From assembly GCA_004558205.1 (NCBI GenBank), contig SFDM01000045.1, forward strand, positions 1 to 22,664: DNA of 22,664 nt, in the 5' to 3' direction. The notes beneath the pieces were generated by a model that searched no databases, was not told where the DNA came from, and saw only the letters and a program-made list of their open reading frames with translations. A program made the position numbers and the translations under genes. This DNA comes from Pyramidobacter piscolens. GTDB taxonomy: Bacteria; Synergistota; Synergistia; Synergistales; Dethiosulfovibrionaceae. This document shows, one piece after another, positions 20,691 to 22,664 of this stretch (positions are counted from its first letter, which is position 1; the number at the start of each line of letters is the position of its first letter).

Positions 20691-21090
20691 CGTTTTCCAG
20701 CTTTTTCTCACGCTTTTTATGAAGGACCGACAGCTCCCGCTGTTCCAGAGCGTAGGTTAGGACTTTAAGCCGGCGCTCCTCTTCCAGAGCGCGGATCACC
20801 TCGAGCAGTTCCTTTTCACGGCTCCATGGCGGCGGGACCTGCGGCACATAGGCCGGAGTCCGCTCGCCGACGCGAAACGTCAAAGCGCTGCCGATCCCGT
20901 CAGAGTCAATCAGCTCTCCGGCGGGAATGCGCAGAACCCAGGCCAGCTGCGCCAGCAGATCCACAGACGGCTTCCGCTTTCCCTGCTCAATTTTGCTGAT
21001 ATGAGTCTGATCCACGTGCAGAATCTCGCACAACTGCGGCTGCGTCAGTTTGGCCGCCTTCCTGTACCGTCGAATGACCTCGCCGATCAC
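20680..21090 (-). CDS. XRE-family helix-turn-helix regulator
   Basis: A 136-residue DNA-binding protein. Residues ~6-62 form a Cro/CI-type helix-turn-helix: IRRYRKAAKLTQPQLCEIL, then VDQTHISKIEQGKRKPSVDLLAQLAWVL. The C-terminal ~50 residues (from about 88) are charged and probably a coiled coil (REKELLEVIRALEEERRLKV), suited to dimerisation. The start is GTG, with GGAGG nine bases upstream; the ATG just before it is out of frame and meets a stop after two codons. It is divergent from a polysaccharide locus and close to its promoter, which carries two GCCA-type direct repeats, so control of that locus or of itself is plausible. No ligand-binding or peptidase domain is present. Confidence 0.88.
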   Translation of the reverse strand: MIGEVIRRYRKAAKLTQPQLCEILHVDQTHISKIEQGKRKPSVDLLAQLAWVLRIPAGELIDSDGIGSALTFRVGERTPAYVPQVPPPWSREKELLEVIRALEEERRLKVLTYALEQRELSVLHKKREKKLENEKR

Positions 21091-21154
21091 GCCATTTCAC
21101 CTCCATGCCAAAAATCTACAACAAAAAGGGACTCTGCGCAACCGGAAATTAAAC

Positions 21155-21205
21155 GCCATAAAGCCATGGAAATAAGCTTCATTGACAAATATGCCAAATA
21201 GCCAT
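21155..21205. promoter_or_regulatory. direct repeats in the XRE/polysaccharide intergenic region
   Basis: GCCATAAAGCCAT (21155-21167) and GCCAAATAGCCAT (21193-21205) match at 11 of 13 positions, 38 bp apart. The second copy fills the promoter spacer up to the first base of the -10 box. They could be operator sites for the divergent XRE regulator. Confidence 0.35.
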
Positions 21206-21210
21206 ATCAT
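21182..21210 (+). promoter_or_regulatory. sigma70 promoter of the polysaccharide locus
   Basis: A perfect TTGACA (21182-21187), exactly 17 bases, and TATCAT (21205-21210) form a strong promoter. Transcription would start near 21217, leaving a leader of about 100 bases before the glycosyltransferase start at 21316. Confidence 0.7.
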
Positions 21211-21315
21211 TACTTCCGATATAAATATGACTCAATGTCTTTTAGAATAAGGTCTATTTCGCCCATAAAAAAGGCATACTTACTTAAAGACAAGAGGGAG
21301 GGAAGGAAAAAGAAC

Positions 21316-22488
21316 ATGCTGTCATGCCATAAAGTCCTTTTTGTAGCCCGGGTAGACAGCCACATCCTCCACTTCCACCTCCCTTACCTTCAGTGGTTCC
21401 AGCAGAAGGGGTACGAAGTTCACGTCGCCTCCCAGGGCAATGAAACTATTCCGTACTGTGACCGCAAGTTCGACCTTGCCATGGACCGCTTTCCCATAAG
21501 CCCGGCCAACTGGAAGGCTTACCAGCGCTTAAAAGAACTGATGGACCTCAACCGCTATTCCCTCGTCCACTGCCATACGCCCACGGGCGGCGTCCTGACG
21601 CGCCTGGCAGCCCGGGAGGCCAGGAAGCAGGGAACCTCGGTACTTTACACGGCCCACGGCTTCCATTTTTACGACGCCGCCCCCCTGGTCAACTGGCTCT
21701 TTTTCTATCCGGCCGAAAAGCTGCTGGCGCCTCTGACGGACTGTCTCATCACCATCAATCGGGCCGACTATGACCTGGCCGTGAAGAAACACTTCGCCGC
21801 GGGGGAGCTTTGCCTTGTCCCCGGCGTGGGGATCGACCTTCAGCGCTTTTCCATCCCTTCGGAACAGAAAAAGAAACAGCTTCGCCGCGCTTATGGCATC
21901 AGCGAGCAGACCTTCCTGATGGTGTACGTGGCCGAGCTTTCCAGACGAAAAAACCAGACTCGCCTGCTGCTGGCCCTGTCACGGCTGCGCTCTGCCATGC
22001 CGGACTTCAGGCTTCTCCTCGTCGGCGACGGCGTCATGGAACCCCAACTCCGGCAGGCCATCGGCGAACTGAAACTGGACAGGCAGGTGGAGCTTCTGGG
22101 ATACCAGCACAACACGTCGGATTTTCTCTCCATGAGCGACCTGGGGATCTCCGTATCCCGCCAGGAAGGGCTGCCGCTGAACGTATTGGAATATCAGGCC
22201 CAGGGCCTGCCCGTGCTTCTTTCAGACATCCGCGGCCACAGGGAGATCCTGCGCCGTCCGGAGCAGGGCGAGCTCTTCAGCCTCCAAAAGACAGAAGACC
22301 TTGAAGACAAACTTCTGCAGCTCTACAAAAGAAGAAACACTCTGGCCGATCCCGCTTTTCAGCAGATTCGCCGCCAGATGGCAACGCCCTATACGCTCGA
22401 TCACGTCATGTCTCACTACGTCACAATTTACGAAAAATATCTCAACGGAAAACATTTTTCAAGGACTCAGGAAGGTTTGCCTCTATGA
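21316..22488 (+). CDS. Glycosyltransferase family 4 (GT-B fold) protein, EpsD-like
   Basis: A 390-residue cytoplasmic glycosyltransferase of the GT4 type, likely adding a sugar to a lipid-linked glycan. The N-terminal acceptor domain begins KVLFVARVDSHILHFHLPYL and has HCHTPTGGVLTRLAAR and TAHGFHFYD (112-120). The C-terminal donor domain has LVGDGVMEPQL and the EX7E motif in EGLPLNVLE (Glu284 and Glu292), which contacts the nucleotide sugar. The ATG at 21316 follows GGGAGGGAAGGA at a good distance. The frame is open upstream to an ATG at 21235, but that would add 27 basic residues unlike the family, so the inner start was chosen. The stop overlaps the next start (ATGA), coupling it to the ABC-2 export permease and indicating a capsule, O-antigen or similar polysaccharide cluster. 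Confidence 0.9.
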   Translation: MLSCHKVLFVARVDSHILHFHLPYLQWFQQKGYEVHVASQGNETIPYCDRKFDLAMDRFPISPANWKAYQRLKELMDLNRYSLVHCHTPTGGVLTRLAAREARKQGTSVLYTAHGFHFYDAAPLVNWLFFYPAEKLLAPLTDCLITINRADYDLAVKKHFAAGELCLVPGVGIDLQRFSIPSEQKKKQLRRAYGISEQTFLMVYVAELSRRKNQTRLLLALSRLRSAMPDFRLLLVGDGVMEPQLRQAIGELKLDRQVELLGYQHNTSDFLSMSDLGISVSRQEGLPLNVLEYQAQGLPVLLSDIRGHREILRRPEQGELFSLQKTEDLEDKLLQLYKRRNTLADPAFQQIRRQMATPYTLDHVMSHYVTIYEKYLNGKHFSRTQEGLPL

Positions 22489-22664
22489 ACAGCTTTCAAA
22501 GGATCAAAGAAATCTATGACTACCGCGAGATGATCTTCATGCTCGTCCGCCGCGACCTTCGCGGCCGTTACAAAGGGTCCGTGCTGGGCTTCGCCTGGAC
22601 CTTTCTTAATCCGCTTTTGCAGCTGGTGGTCTATACCATCGTGTTCAGCACCATCATGCGCGCC
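22485..22664 (+). CDS. ABC-2 type polysaccharide export permease (Wzm/TagG-like), N-terminus only
   Basis: The first 60 residues are present before the window ends. They read MNSFQRIKEIYDYREMIFML, then VRRDLRGRYKGSVLGFAWTF and LNPLLQLVVYTIVFSTIM. The R-DL--RYK-S-LG--W---NPL stretch followed by a hydrophobic helix is the hallmark of Wzm/TagG/KpsM-type permeases, which export O-antigen, teichoic acid or capsule across the inner membrane with an ATPase partner. The ATG overlaps the glycosyltransferase stop codon by ATGA. The partner ATPase (wzt-like) is expected just beyond the right edge. Which polymer is exported cannot be told. Confidence 0.9.
   Translation, partial: MNSFQRIKEIYDYREMIFMLVRRDLRGRYKGSVLGFAWTFLNPLLQLVVYTIVFSTIMRA

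Noticed and set aside
21235..21315. Upstream ATG start for the glycosyltransferase
   Set aside because: It adds 27 basic residues before the family's normal N-terminus and lacks a good ribosome-binding site, while the ATG at 21316 has a strong one.

Overview
The window looks like chromosomal DNA of an anaerobic, diderm, organic-acid and amino-acid fermenting bacterium. It has GC-rich genes, AT-rich intergenic DNA, sigma70-like promoters and strong Shine-Dalgarno sites. TRAP-TAXI, tripartite tricarboxylate, GntP and AGCS transporters occur close together, and a Wzm-type polysaccharide export permease lies at the right edge. This mix fits Synergistota best, but that is an inference from gene content and was not tested by phylogeny. 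No rRNA or tRNA gene and no CRISPR array was seen.

Layout. (1) 1-219: the 5' end of an IS200/IS605-type tnpB running off the left edge, with its promoter and a hairpin that may be an element end. (2) 271-5909, plus strand: a catabolic and transport cluster. It holds a LigI-like amidohydrolase, an HpcH/HpaI aldolase, a TAXI solute-binding protein, a fused TRAP permease and an Asp/Glu-racemase/maleate-isomerase family enzyme. A possibly structured RNA (2017-2112) and a promoter with a palindrome over its -35 box separate the enzymes from the transporter. (3) 6080-10193: a GntP-family permease (minus) divergent from a LytS-type histidine kinase and LytTR response regulator (plus). Two direct repeats 21 bp apart between them look like the LytTR operator. 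(4) 10276-10407: four tandem parS-like ParB sites with a 38-39 bp period, between convergent genes. (5) 10495-15787: an AraC-type response regulator and an unusual soluble cupin-PocR-LytS kinase (minus), divergent from a variant SHMT-family enzyme and an alanine/glycine:cation symporter (plus). (6) 15817-17265: a strong terminator, a strong promoter, a ~300 bp imperfect inverted repeat, an alpha/beta hydrolase gene and a related repeat fragment. (7) 17339-20218, minus: tctC-tctB-tctA. (8) 20680-22664: an XRE regulator (minus) divergent from the start of a polysaccharide locus (GT4 glycosyltransferase, then an ABC-2 export permease that runs off the right edge).

How it works together. Most of the window is nutrient uptake with matching regulation: two two-component systems each sit beside a secondary transporter they probably control. 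Two further binding-protein-dependent transporters are present, one embedded with enzymes that could open a lactone, isomerise a dicarboxylate and cleave it to pyruvate. The parS-like cluster is unrelated to metabolism and suggests that the window lies in or near the chromosome's centromere/origin domain.
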